Positions 18,295 through 30,200 of a stretch of DNA of 64,000 nt are shown here, one piece after another. The stretch's first letter is position 1; the number at the start of each line of letters is the position of its first letter. Made by a program: the position numbers and the translations under genes. This DNA is from Aradus depressus (taxonomy: Eukaryota; Arthropoda; Insecta; Hemiptera; Aradidae): positions 52,490,108 to 52,554,107 of the forward strand of contig OY759217.1 in NCBI GenBank assembly GCA_963662175.1. Reading direction: 5' to 3'. The notes beneath the pieces are model-generated. The model had not been told where the DNA came from and searched no databases. It worked only from the letters and a program-made list of their open reading frames with translations.

Positions 18295-21200
18295 ATGGTC
18301 TCAGTAAGTAAAATTTTGCAACTAAGCGTAAAATACGATAATGTTTCATTAATATATATTCATAATGGACTGAATTTCAGAATAGTAACAATGAATGTGC
18401 TGCTTGTTCCAAAGTATCTGATGTTGTAATTTGTGTATCTACACCAAAAGGAAAGGAAACGTTGCCCCACAAAAGGCTTCAATCTCCAACCAAGAGTTGC
18501 TCCAGTGCAGCCTCAACATGTCGCATATGTCATGACGGTATTACATTTACAATCTATATTTTTTTATTATATTACCGCTAATATATTTGATAAAATGCCA
18601 CTATATGTAATGTAGATTGTATATAAATTTCAGGAGAGGGCGTTGGCAACTTGATAGCTCCATGTGAGTGTACCGGCACTGTAGCACTGGTTCATAAGAA
18701 ATGTCTGGAGACTTGGCTGTCAACCTCCAATACTGACTATTGTGAAATTTGTAAATTTCAATTTAAAATTCAACGAGAGAGTCGTCCTCTAAAAGAGGTA
18801 AATGGCAGCAATTTTCAAGCAAAATGTTAAACCTTTTTGGAGTGTAGTAATTGCAATTTTGAAGTCACATAGATGACATTGTGTACAGCTTTAGCTCTCA
18901 CCTGGAGAATTGAAAAAATGTTTTTGTTGAAAATAGAATGTTTGAAGAATTTTCGAACTTTCCAAACGGTTATAAGGAATTTCGTTCTTTAAAAGCTCGA
19001 AGAGGCTGCCCGTACAAAGACACATTGTTACTTCCCCAGCTAAACGAAGTATAAGGGACGTTATATAATCTCAGAAATTTGACGTTACGTTTTTCACCGG
19101 AATTTCAATAAATTTCACGGAATTTCACCGGATTCAAAAATAAAAATTTCAATTTTCCACGAGGTCGGCCCGCTGAAAATGGGGATTCAAAGGAGGGGCT
19201 CGACTCAAAAACCCTAATAGCTGCCCCTGTATAAGACAACTATTGATTTTTAGTCCAAACGGTCGATTGGTTTCGGAGAGAGAGCGAAAACTTAATTGAT
19301 TAATTTATGCTGGGAAAGTACATTACCGGTGATTCGCTTACGACCTTTTTTTTATAAAGAAAAAACCCAATGGAAAATGAAAATGATGACCTCCGACATT
19401 TCCATGACCCCCTCCACCCTTACCTCCGTCACTGCTGCCTACTGAAATTAGGACGCAGACATGCCGACAATGGATTGACGTTAAATAGAACTTCGTTATG
19501 TTTTCCTCTGTCGGTGCAGAAATAGGCAGTATTCCTTCCTTGGTTATTTTTACTTCTTCCACATAAGGAAGTTTAAATGTAAAGACCAGTTGTTATACTT
19601 TTCGCTGTCTGACCACACCTCCCTTGAGAAGGACCATACCTCCCTTGGGAAGGACCACACCTCCCTTGGGAAGGACCATACCTCCCTTGGGAAGGACCAT
19701 ACCTCCCTTGGGAAGGACCATACCTGCCTTGGGAAGGACCATACCTCCCTTGGGAAGGACCATACCTGCCTTGGGAAGGACCATACCTCCCTTGAGAAGT
19801 ACCATACCTCCCTTGGGAAGGACCATACCTCCCTTGGGAAGGACCACACCTCCCTTGAGAAGTACCATACCTCCTTGGGAATTGCCCATCCAATCACTTT
19901 ACTTCTTGTAAAACTGTGAACTACAAGGTTGATCAATTTCATCTAAATAGTTGAACAGGTGAATGCCCGTTTCAATGATCCTCACATCCCATAACATTTT
20001 CTGGTAAGTGTATTTCCAGCAACATCTTGTGTTATTTAACTAATCCAATCATCACACAACGTCTTTTTAAAGTTTTCCCCCAGTTGCAGCCCATTCCAGA
20101 ATGTTTCATAAGTAAACTACAGATGAACAGTTGAGAGACAACTCACACCTCCCTTTCAGTCTAACCACTTAACTTAAAACTGACTGAATACATTTTTAAT
20201 ATATTCCGTAAGGTTGAATTTACAAGAGATTTAAGTATTTACTTTCCTTATGTTGTTTCTTGTCAAAGTCTATTTACCCTCGTGGGCTGTTAATATATGA
20301 AAATCTTTGTCACTCCTGTCCTATCGATCACTGGTTCAATATAATTGGCATTTACTCTTCGGGGTGTTTCCCTTTTCAGAGGGAGTTCTTTTTTAATGCC
20401 TTCTTCGGGTATCTTTCATAATGAGCTTCTGGTAATGTGATATAATGCAAAGTTACTTCTGGGCAACGCCGAGGTTACCTCCCAATTTATAATAACAATT
20501 TTAATTTAATTAATTAATTCCTGTATAATACCTAATTGGTGGTTATTCTGGTGGCGAAAACTATATTATTTCTTTTATGATACTTTTGAAAGGGGATGGG
20601 GGGAGGGGGGGGGGGGGGGGGGTTCCGCGTTGTTTATTTTTTGAGAGAACTGAACCCAGTCTAACTCGACTTATTAAACACGAGTCTTTGTGCAGAAAAG
20701 TTATGAAAACGTTAACGATCGATTCTTTAACATCTACGAATATATAGTCAACTTGGGTATACTTGTTTCTTTGTTCCGGGATGGCGCCTACACAGTTTGA
20801 GCTATATTCATGAAATTTTTGGCTACACGAAAATTCTATTAATCATCATTATTTGGAAATTTAGCAAAAAAATATATAGAACAAAAAAATAGTTAAAATG
20901 AAAATCTCTTTCATATTGATACAGTAAATTTTTAACTATTACTTCAAACTTTTTTGAGAAAAATAACTTTCTGCATCCAACCCCCATCAAGAAAGTATCC
21001 CTGAATAGGCAGATTTGAAATATGTACAACCATTTTCCCGTGCAACAAACAGACATTATGGCCTTTCTCTGCCCTGAATCGGATAAAACTGATGTAGTTC
21101 TCAAAAATATTCAATGTATGTTTCAGTGGCTGAACTCGGAGCCGGGCCCCCCCGGAGGACCGTTCGGCATCTTCAGTGATGCCTTGTGTGTTCTTCTTCT

Positions 21201-21347
21201 GACGCCCCTCTGCTTCTTCTCCTTCTACCTCTGTACAATTGGTGCACTCAGCTACTACGCTCGAGGATTTTGGCCTGGAGTTGGACTGGCTATCGTTGGA
21301 TTTTGTGTTATTGTTGCTTACGTCATGTGGGTTTACATGACTATTAG
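18295..21347 (+). CDS. MARCHF2/3-type RING-CH E3 ubiquitin ligase, 3' end missing
   Basis: Membrane-bound E3 ligase of the MARCHF2/MARCHF3 group, which ubiquitinates membrane proteins in the endosomal system. The coding exons are 18,295-18,303, 18,381-18,537, 18,634-18,797 and 21,127-21,347; all junctions are GT-AG and the frame stays open for 183 residues. The RING-CH zinc ligands are C50, C53, C66, C68, H76, C79, C92 and C95 (C4HC3), with ETWL and SNTDYCEIC as in the family. After PLKEWLN come two membrane segments, near 128-151 and 161-183. The last exon ends inside an arginine codon, at the same place as FRYHC in mammalian MARCHF2/3, so a C-terminal exon must follow. I cannot find it before the satellite. 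The first exon (ATG GTC TCA then GTAAGT) is a proposal; exons 2-4 are firm. Confidence 0.88.
19180..19345 (+). repeat. Family B copy in the MARCHF-like intron
   Basis: Ordered blocks are AGGAGGGGCTCGACTCAAAA, TAATAGCTGCCCCTGTATAA, CAACTATTGATTTTTAGTCC, TTAATTGATTAATTTATGCT, GGAAAGTACATTACCGGTGA and TTCGCTTACGAC, followed by a T run. The order matches the copies at 1340 and 11,225. Confidence 0.6.
19611..19880 (+). repeat. 21-bp minisatellite, about 13 copies
   Basis: Tandem unit CCTCCCTTGGGAAGGACCAT with one further base. A few copies have GCCTTGGGAAGG, CTTGAGAAGT or ACCACACC variants. The multiple-of-three period leaves open frames on both strands. It lies inside the 2.3-kb intron of the MARCHF-like gene. 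Confidence 0.95.
20605..20622. repeat. Homopolymer G tract (18 bases)
   Basis: Uninterrupted run of 18 G, preceded by further G-rich sequence from about 20,592. It lies in the MARCHF-like intron. Confidence 0.9.
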
Positions 21348-21829
21348 GTGAGAATTTTCATTTGAATACAAATATTCATCTTAAATACGTACATATTTGC
21401 CGAGTGAAGTCAAGTCTATATTTTCAGATGAATCACCACGAATTAATCTATTAAGTTGTTGTTCTCCCTCCAAAACAATATACTGTTTCGGATAAACATC
21501 TATAAATAAAAACAAACTTTTACAACAAACAAATACATCTCAGGTGGAGGGGTGTTATTAAAACTTGGGACCCCCTTCCACCTGAGATGTATTGGAGGGG
21601 TCGCTCTCTGCAAACTAACTTAGCTCATAACTAGACCTGACGATGGTGTAAGGCCGGAACCGGTAGTTTTATTTTTATAAATATCTTTAGTGGAATAGAC
21701 AATATTTCAAAAAATAAGTTTTATTTATTTATTACAAATTCCACAATATGTCCACGTTCCTCAACTTAGAAATTATAAACATCTATAGTTGACTTATATA
21801 GGCACTTCTGAATCCTCGTACTAAATATA
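21348..21829 (+). other. Start of MARCHF-like intron 4, before the satellite
   Basis: Begins with the splice donor GTGAGA. It holds a strong hairpin (21,532-21,593) and the sequence GACCTGACGATGGTGTAAGG, probably old retroelement debris. I searched the acceptor-like AG sites here for an exon continuing arginine-tyrosine-histidine in phase 2 and found none; the most obvious acceptor (TATTTTCAG near 21,427) leads straight into a stop. Confidence 0.5.
21532..21593. repeat. Inverted repeat / hairpin
   Basis: AATACATCTCAGGTGGA at 21,532-21,548 is the exact reverse complement of TCCACCTGAGATGTATT at 21,577-21,593. G and C runs just inside extend the stem, leaving a loop of about 18 bases. It could be a fold-back transposon end or a structured element in the intron transcript. 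Confidence 0.75.
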
Positions 21830-22120
21830 AAATGTATCGATACATTCATTACATCGTCAGTTGATGGGGTTTCTGAAGAAAATTGAAATATGGATGATTT
21901 TGGACAAATTTCGAGTCAGCTATATCAAATCAAAATGATAAGTATCTCCTCCCCTTCAGAATTTTGGGACGCCACATAGCCTATCATTCAATCTGGGTCT
22001 AAAGGATGCTACATGTGGAGTATCATGAAGATCCGTCCAGCGGTTTGGGCTAACCCTGTTTCAGCTAATATTGATATAGAAGATTATGAAGGTGGGTGGA
22101 AGAGAACGGGGAGTTAAGAG
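21830..22120. repeat. Degenerate left boundary of the satellite array
   Basis: Around 21,832-21,872 a fragment of the 144-bp monomer occurs in inverted orientation (the reverse complement reads GATGTAATGAATGTATCGA). From about 21,950 a diverged core follows in direct orientation, with TTTTGGGACGCCACATAGCC, GGATGCTACATGTGGAGTAT and GATCCGTCCAGCGGTTTGGG. Divergence is highest here and falls to the right, as expected at the edge of an array maintained by unequal crossing-over. Confidence 0.6.
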
Positions 22121-25100
22121 ATTGCTCAATTCAAAATCCCAATAACTGCCGATGTAATGAATGTATGAACATCAAATTTCGTATTTAAAACTAAAATTCA
22201 CTTAGGACATAACCAGTCAAATTTCGGCGATATCGACCGAGGGGAGGGGGGAGTTCCGGGGTAGGGGCTCAATTCAAAAATCCCAATAACGGCCGATGTA
22301 ATGAATGTATCGACATCAAATGTCGTATTTAAAACTAAAATCCACTTAGGACATAACCAGTCAAATTTCAGCGATATCGGCTGAGGGGAGGGAGGAGTTC
22401 CGGGGAGAGGGCTCAGTTCAAAAATTCACAGCCCCCCTCCCTTTCACAATTTTGTGACGTCGCACACTTTTTTTTTTCTATTTGGCCTTCAAGAATACTA
22501 CATATGAAATTTCATGACAATCCGACCTTTAATAAATGAGTTAGCACTATTTTTATGCTTAGCCCCCCCTTACAACCCCCCCTCTGGTTCGAAATTTTGG
22601 GACGCCACAAAGCCTATTATTTAATCGATTTTGCAAGGATGCTACATGTGAAGTTTCATGAATATCCGTCCAGCCGTTTGAGCGTGATGCTGGAAGAAAC
22701 ATAGAAACAAACCCCGTTTCAGTATAGAAGTATAGAACCCGGTAGAAGAGAATGGGCAGATAAGCGAGTCTGAATTTAAAAATCCCAATAACTCCCGATG
22801 TAATGAATGTATGAACATCAAATTTCGTATTTAAAACTAAAATTCACTTAGGACATAACCAGTCAAATTTCAGCGATATCGGCCGTGGGAGGGGGGAGTT
22901 CCGGGGTGGGGGCCCAATTCAAAAATCCCAATAACTGCCGATGTAATGAATGTATCGACATCAAATTTCGTATTTAAAACTAAAATCCACTTAGGACATA
23001 ACCAGTCAAATTTCAGCGATATCGGCCGAGGGGAGGGGGGAGTTCCGGGATGGGGGCTCAACTTTAAAATCCCTATAACTGCCGATGTAATTAATGTATC
23101 GACATCAAATTTCGTATTTAAAACTAAAATCCACTTAGGACATCACCAGTAAAATTTCTGCGATATCGGCTGAGGGGAGGGGGGAGTTCCGGGGAGAGGG
23201 CTCAGTTCAAAAAACCACAACCCCCCTCCCTTTCACAATTTCGTGACGTCGCACACTTTTTTTTTCTATTTGGCCTTCAAGATTACTACATATGAAATTT
23301 CATGACATTCCGACCATTAATTAATGAGTTAGCACTATTTTTATGCTTAGCCCCCCTCTACAACCCCCCCTTCGGTTCGAAATTTTGGGACGCCACAAAG
23401 CCTATCATTTAATCGATCTTGAAAGGATGCTACATGTGAAGTTTCATGAATATCCGTCCAGCCGTTTGGGCGTGATGCTGGAAGAAACATAGAAACAAAC
23501 CCCGTTTCAGTATAGAAGTATAGAAGCCGGTGGATGAGAATGGGCAGATAAGCGAGTCTGAATTTAAAAATCCCAATAACTCCCGATGTAATGAATGTAT
23601 AAACATAAAATTTCGTATTTAAAATTAACATTCATGGAGGAAATAACCAGTCAAATTTCAGCGATATCGACCGAGGGGAGGGGGGAGTTCCGGGGTGGGG
23701 GCTCAATTTTAAAATCCCTATAACTGCCGATGTAATCAATGTATCGACATCAAATTTCGTATTTAAAACTAAAATCCACTTAGGACATAACCAGTCAAAT
23801 TTCAGCGATATCGGCCGAGGGGAGGGGGGAGTTCCGGGGTGGGGGCTCAACTTTAAAATCCCTATAACTGCCGATGTAAAGAATGTATCGACATCAAATG
23901 TCGTATTTAAAACCAAAATCCACTTAGGACATAACCAGTCAAATTTCAGCGATATCGGCTGAGGGGAGGGGGGAGTTCCGGGGTGGGGGCTCAATTCAAA
24001 AATCCCAATAACTGCCGATGTAATGAATGTATCGACATCAAATTTCGTATTTAAAACTAAAATCCACTTAGGACATCACCAGTAAACGTTCTGCGATCTC
24101 GGCTGAGGGGAGGGGGGAGTTCCGGGGAGAGGGCTCAGTTCAAAAAACCACAACCCCCCTCCCTTTCACAATTTCGTGACGTCGCACACTTTTTTTTTCT
24201 ATTTGGCCTTCAAGATTACTACATATGAAATTTCATGACATTCCGACCATTAATTAATGAGTTAGCACTATTTTTATGCTTAGCCCCCCCCTACAACCCC
24301 CCCTTCGATTCGAAATTTTGGGACGCCACAAAGCCTATTATTTAATCGATCTTGAAAGGATGCTACATGTGAAGTTTCATGAATATCCGTCCAGCCGTTT
24401 GGGCGTGATGCTGGAAGAAACATAGAAACAAACCCCGTTTCAGTATAGAAGTATAGAACCCGGTAGAAGAGAATGGGCAGATAAGCGAGTCTGAATTTAA
24501 AAATCCCAATAACTCCCGATGTAATGAATGTATCAACATAAAATTTCGTATTTAAAATTAACATTCATGGAGGAAATAACCAGTCAAATTTCAGCGATAT
24601 CGACCGAGGGGAGGGGGGGAGTTCCGGGGTAGGGGCTCAATTTTAAAATCCCTATAACTGCCGATGTAATGAATGTATCGACATCAAATGTCGTATTTAA
24701 AACCAAAATCCACTTAGGACATAACCAGTCAAATTTCAGCGATATCGGCCGAGGGGAGGGGGGAGTTCCGGGGTGGGGGCTCAATTCAAAAATCCCTATA
24801 ACTGCCGATGTAATGAATGTATCGACATCAAATGTCGTATAAAAAACCAAAATCCACTTAGGACATAACCAGTCAAATTTCAGCGATATCGGCCGAGGGG
24901 AGGGGGGAGTTCTGGGGAGAGGGCTCACTTCAAAAATCCACAACCCCCCTCCCTTTCACAATTTCGTGACGTCGCACACTTTTTTTTTCTATTTGGCCTT
25001 CAAGATTACTACATATGAAATTTAATGACAATCCGACCATTAATAAATGAGTTAGCACTATTTTTATGCTTAGCCCCCCCCTTACAACCCCCCCTCTGGT

Positions 25101-27221
25101 TCAAAATTTTGGGACGCCACAAAGCCTATTATTTAATCGATCTTGAAAGGATGCTACATGTGAAGTTTCATGAATATCCGTCCAGCCGTTTGGGCGTGAT
25201 GCTGGAAGAAACATAGAAACAAACCCCGTTTCAGTATAGAAGTATAGAACCCGGTAGAAGAGAATGGGCAGATTAGCGAGTCTGAATTTAAAAATCCCAA
25301 TAACTCCCGATGTAATGACTGTATCAGCATAAAATTTCGTATTTAAAATTAACATTCATGGAGGACATAACCAGTCAAATTTCAGCGATATCGACCGAGG
25401 GGAGGGGGGAGTTCCGGGGTGGGGGCTCAATTTTAAAATCCCAATAACTCCCGATGTAATGAATGTATCAACAAAAAATTTTGTATTTAAAATTAACATT
25501 CATGGAGGACATAACCAGTCAAATTTCAGCGATATGGACCGAGGGGAGGGGGGAGTTCCGGGGTGGGGGCTCAACTTTAAAATCCCTATAACTGCCGATG
25601 TAATTAATGTATCGACATCAAATTTCGTATTTAAAACTAAAATCCACTTAGGACATAACCAGACAAATTTCAGCGATATCGGCCGAGGGGAGGGGGGAGT
25701 TCCTGGGTGGGGGCTCAACTTTAAAATCCCTATAACTGCCGATGTAATGAATGTATCGACATCAAATTTTGTATTTAAAACCAAAATCCACTTAGGACAT
25801 CACCAGTAAAATTTCTGCGATATCGGCTGAGGGGAGGGGGGAGTTCCGGGGAGAGGGCTCAGTTCAAAAAACCACAACCCCCCTCCCTTTCACAATTTCG
25901 TGACGTCGCACCCTTTTTTTTTCTATTTGGCCTTCAAGATTACTACATATGAAATTTCATGACATTCCGACCATTAATTAATGAGTTAGCACTATTTTTA
26001 TGCTTAGCCCCCCCCTACAACCCCCCCTTCGGTTCGAAATTTTGGGACGCCACAAAGCCTATCATTTAATCGATCTTGAAAGGATGCTACATGTGAAGTT
26101 TCATGAATATCCGTCCAGCCGTTTGGGCGTGATGCTGGAAGAAACATAGAAACAAACCCCGTTTCAGTATAGAAGTATAGAACCCGGTAGAAGAGAATGG
26201 GCAGATTAGCGAGTCTGAATTTAAAAATCCCAATAACTCCCGATGTAATGAATGTATCAGCATAAAATTTCGTGTTTAAAATTAACATTCATGGAGGACA
26301 TAACCAGTCAAATTTCAGCGATATCGACCGAGGGGAGGGGGGAGTTCCGGGGTGGGGGCTCAATTTTAAAATCCCAATAACTCCCGATGTAATGAATGTA
26401 TCAACATAAAATTTTGTATTTAAAATTAACATTCATGGAGGACATAACCAGTCAAATTTCAGCGATATGGACCGAGGGGAGGGGGGAGTTCCGGGGTGGA
26501 GGCTCAACTTTAAAATCCCTATAACTGCCGATGTAATTAATGTATCGACATCAAATTTCGTATTTAAAACTAAAATCCACTTAGGACATAACCAGTCAAA
26601 TTTCAGCGATATCGGCCGAGGGGAGAGGGGAGTTCCGGGGTGGGGGCTCAACTTTAAAATCCCCATAACTGCCGATGTAATGAATGTATCGACATCCAAT
26701 TTTTTATTCTAAACCAAAATCCACTTAGGACATCACCAGTAAAATTTCTGCGATATCGACTGAGGGGAGGGGGGAGTTCCGGGGAGAGGGCTCAGTTCAA
26801 AAAACCACAACCCCCCTCCCTTTCACAATTTCGTGACGTCGCACACTTTTTTTTTCTATTTTGCCTTCAAGATTACTACATATGAAATTTCATGACATTC
26901 CGACCATTAATTAATGAGTTAGCACTATTTTTATGCTTAGCCCCCCCCTACAACCCCCCCTTCGGTTCGAAATTTTGGGACGCCACAAAGCCTATCATTT
27001 AATCGATCTTGAAAGGATGCTACATGTGAAGTTTCATGAATATCCGTCCAGCCGTTTGGGCGTGATGCTGGAAGAAACATAGAAACAAACCCCGTTTCAG
27101 TATAGAAGTATAGAAGCCGGTGGATGAGAATGGGCAGATAAACGAGTCTGAATTTAAAAATCCCAATAACTCCCGATGTAATGAATGTACCAACATAAAA
27201 TTTCGTATTTGAAATTAACAT

Positions 27222-30200
27222 TCATGGAGGACATAACCAGTCAAATTTCAGCGATATCGACCGAGGGGAGGGGGGAGTTCCGGGGTGGGGGCTCAATTTT
27301 AAAATCCCTATAACTGCCGATGTAATCAATGTATCGACATCAAATTTCGTATTTAAAACCAAAATCCACTTAGGACATAACCAGTCAAATTTCAGCGATA
27401 TCGGCTGAGGGGAGGGGGGAGTTCCGGGGTGGGGGCTCAATTCAAAAATCCCAATAACTGCCGATGTAATGAATGTATCGACATCAAATTTCGTAGTTAA
27501 AACTAAATCCACTTAGGACATCACCAGTAAACGTTCTGCGATCTCGGCTGAGGGGAGGGGGGAGTTCCGGGGAGAGGGCTCAGTTCAAAAAACCACAACC
27601 CCCCTCCCTTTCACAATTTCGTGACGTCGCACACTTTTTTTTTCTATTTGGCCTTCAAGATTACTACATATGAAATTTCATGACATTCCGACCATTAATT
27701 ATTGAGTTAGCACTATTTTTATGCTTAGCCCCCCCCTACAACCCCCCCTTCGATTCGAAATTTTGGGACGCCACAAAGCCTATCATTTAATCGATCTTGA
27801 AAGGATGCTACATGTGAAGTTTCATGAATATCCGTCCAGCCGTTTGGGCGTGATGCTGGAAGAAACATAGAAACAAACCCCGTTTCAGTATAGAAGTATA
27901 GAACCCGGTAGAAGAGAATGGGCAGATAAGCGAGTCTGAATTTAAAAATCCCAATAACTCCCGATGTTATGAATGTATCAACATAAAATTTCGTATTTAA
28001 AATTAACATTCATGGAGGACATAACCAGTCAAATTTCAGCGATATCGGCCGAGGGGAGGGGGGAGTTCCGGGGTGGGGGCTCAATTTTAAAATCCCTATA
28101 ACTGCCGATGTAATCAATGTATCGACATCAAATTTCGTATTTAAAACTAAAATCCACTTAGGACATAACCAGTCAAATTTCAGCGATATCGGCCGAGGGG
28201 AGGGGGGAGTTCCGGGGAGAGGGCTCATTTCAAAGACCACAACCCCTTTCCCTTTCACAATTTCGTGACGTCGCACACTTTTTTTTTCTATTTGGCCTTC
28301 AAGATTACTACATATGAAATTTCATGACATTCCGACCATTAATTAATGAGTTAGCACTATTTTTATGCTTAGCCCCCCCCTACAACCCCCCCTTCGGTTC
28401 GAAATTTTGGGACGCCACAAAGCCTATCATTTAATCGATCTTGAAAGGATGCTACATGTGAAGTTTCATGAATATCCGTCCAGCCGTTTGGGCGTGATGC
28501 TGGAAGAAACATAGAAACAAACCCCGTTTCAGTATAGAAGTATAGAAGCCGGTGGATGAGAATGGGCAGATAAACGAGTCTGAATTTAAAAATCCCAATA
28601 ACTCCCGATGTAATGAATGTACCAACATAAAATTTCGTATTTGAAATTAACATTCATGGAGGACATAACCAGTCAAATTTCAGCGATATCGACCGAGGGG
28701 AGGGGGGAGTTCCGGGGTGGGGGCTCAATTTTAAAATCCCTATAACTGCCGATGTAATCAATGTATCGACATCAAATTTCGTATTTAAAACCGAAATCCA
28801 CTTAGGACATAACCAGTCAAATTTCAGCGATATCGGCTGAGGGGAGGGGGGAGTTCCGGGGTGGGGGCTCAATTCAAAAATCCCAATAACTGCCGATGTA
28901 ATGAATGTATCGACATCAAATTTCGTAGTTAAAACTAAATCCACTTAGGACATCACCAGTAAACGTTCTGCGATCTCGGCTGAGGGGAGGGGGGAGTTCC
29001 GGGGAGAGGGCTCAGTTCAAAAAACCACAACCCCCCTCCCTTTCACAATTTCGTGACGTCGCACACTTTTTTTTTCTATTTGGCCTTCAAGATTACTACA
29101 TATGAAATTTCATGACATTCCGACCATTAATTATTGAGTTAGCACTATTTTTATGCTTAGCCCCCCCCTACAACCCCCCCTTCGATTCGAAATTTTGGGA
29201 CGCCACAAAGCCTATCATTTAATCGATCTTGAAAGGATGCTACATGTGAAGTTTCATGAATATCCGTCCAGCCGTTTGGGCGTGATGCTGGAAGAAACAT
29301 AGAAACAAACCCCGTTTCAGTATAGAAGTATAGAACCCGGTAGAAGAGAATGGGCAGATAAGCGAGTCTGAATTTAAAAATCCCAATAACTCCCGATGTT
29401 ATGAATGTATCAACATAAAATTTCGTATTTAAAATTAACATTCATGGAGGACATAACCAGTCAAATTTCAGCGATATCGGCCGAGGGGAGGGGGGAGTTC
29501 CGGGGTGGGGGCTCAATTTTAAAATCCCTATAACTGCCGATGTAATCAATGTATCGACATCAAATTTCGTATTTAAAACTAAAATCCACTTAGGACATAA
29601 CCAGTCAAATTTCAGCGATATCGGCCGAGGGGAGGGGGGAGTTCCGGGGAGAGGGCTCATTTCAAAGACCACAACCCCTTTCCCTTTCACAATTTCGTGA
29701 CGTCGCACACTTTTTTTTTCTATTTGGCCTTCAAGATTACTACATATGAAATTTCATGACATTCCGACCATTAATTAATGAGTTAGCACTATTTTTATGC
29801 TTAGCCCCCCCCTACAACCCCCCCTTCGGTTCGAAATTTTGGGACGCCACAAAGCCTATCATTTAATCGATCTTGAAAGGATGCTACATGTGAAGTTTCA
29901 TGAATATCCGTCCAGCCGTTTGGGCGTGATGCTGGAAGAAACATAGAAACAAACCCCGTTTCAGTATAGAAGTATAGAAGCCGGTGGATGAGAATGGGCA
30001 GATAAACGAGTCTGAATTTAAAAATCCCAATAACTCCCGATGTAATGAATGTACCAACATAAAATTTCGTATTTGAAATTAACATTCATGGAGGACATAA
30101 CCAGTCAAATTTCAGCGATATCGACCGAGGGGAGGGGGGAGTTCCGGGGTGGGGGCTCAATTTTAAAATCCCTATAACTGCCGATGTAATCAATGTATCG

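Larger units (their letters stand above)
18798..21126 (+). other. Third intron of the MARCHF-like gene
   Basis: This 2329-bp intron starts GTAAAT and ends TTTCAG. It contains an eroded family B repeat (about 18,950-19,345), a 21-bp minisatellite (19,611-19,880) and an 18-base G homopolymer (20,605-20,622). Apart from these it is AT-rich and I see no further exon. Confidence 0.75.

Noticed and set aside
18433..18615. 60-codon plus-strand frame overlapping the MARCHF exon
   Set aside because: Wrong reading frame. The true frame gives the RING-CH cysteines and continues correctly across both introns.
19550..19942. Overlapping frames over the 21-bp minisatellite
   Set aside because: Repeat artefact located inside an intron of the MARCHF-like gene.
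21645..21670. Second hammerhead-like core (CTGACGA ... GGAACC)
   Set aside because: The GAAA box is missing, so it does not meet the minimal core.
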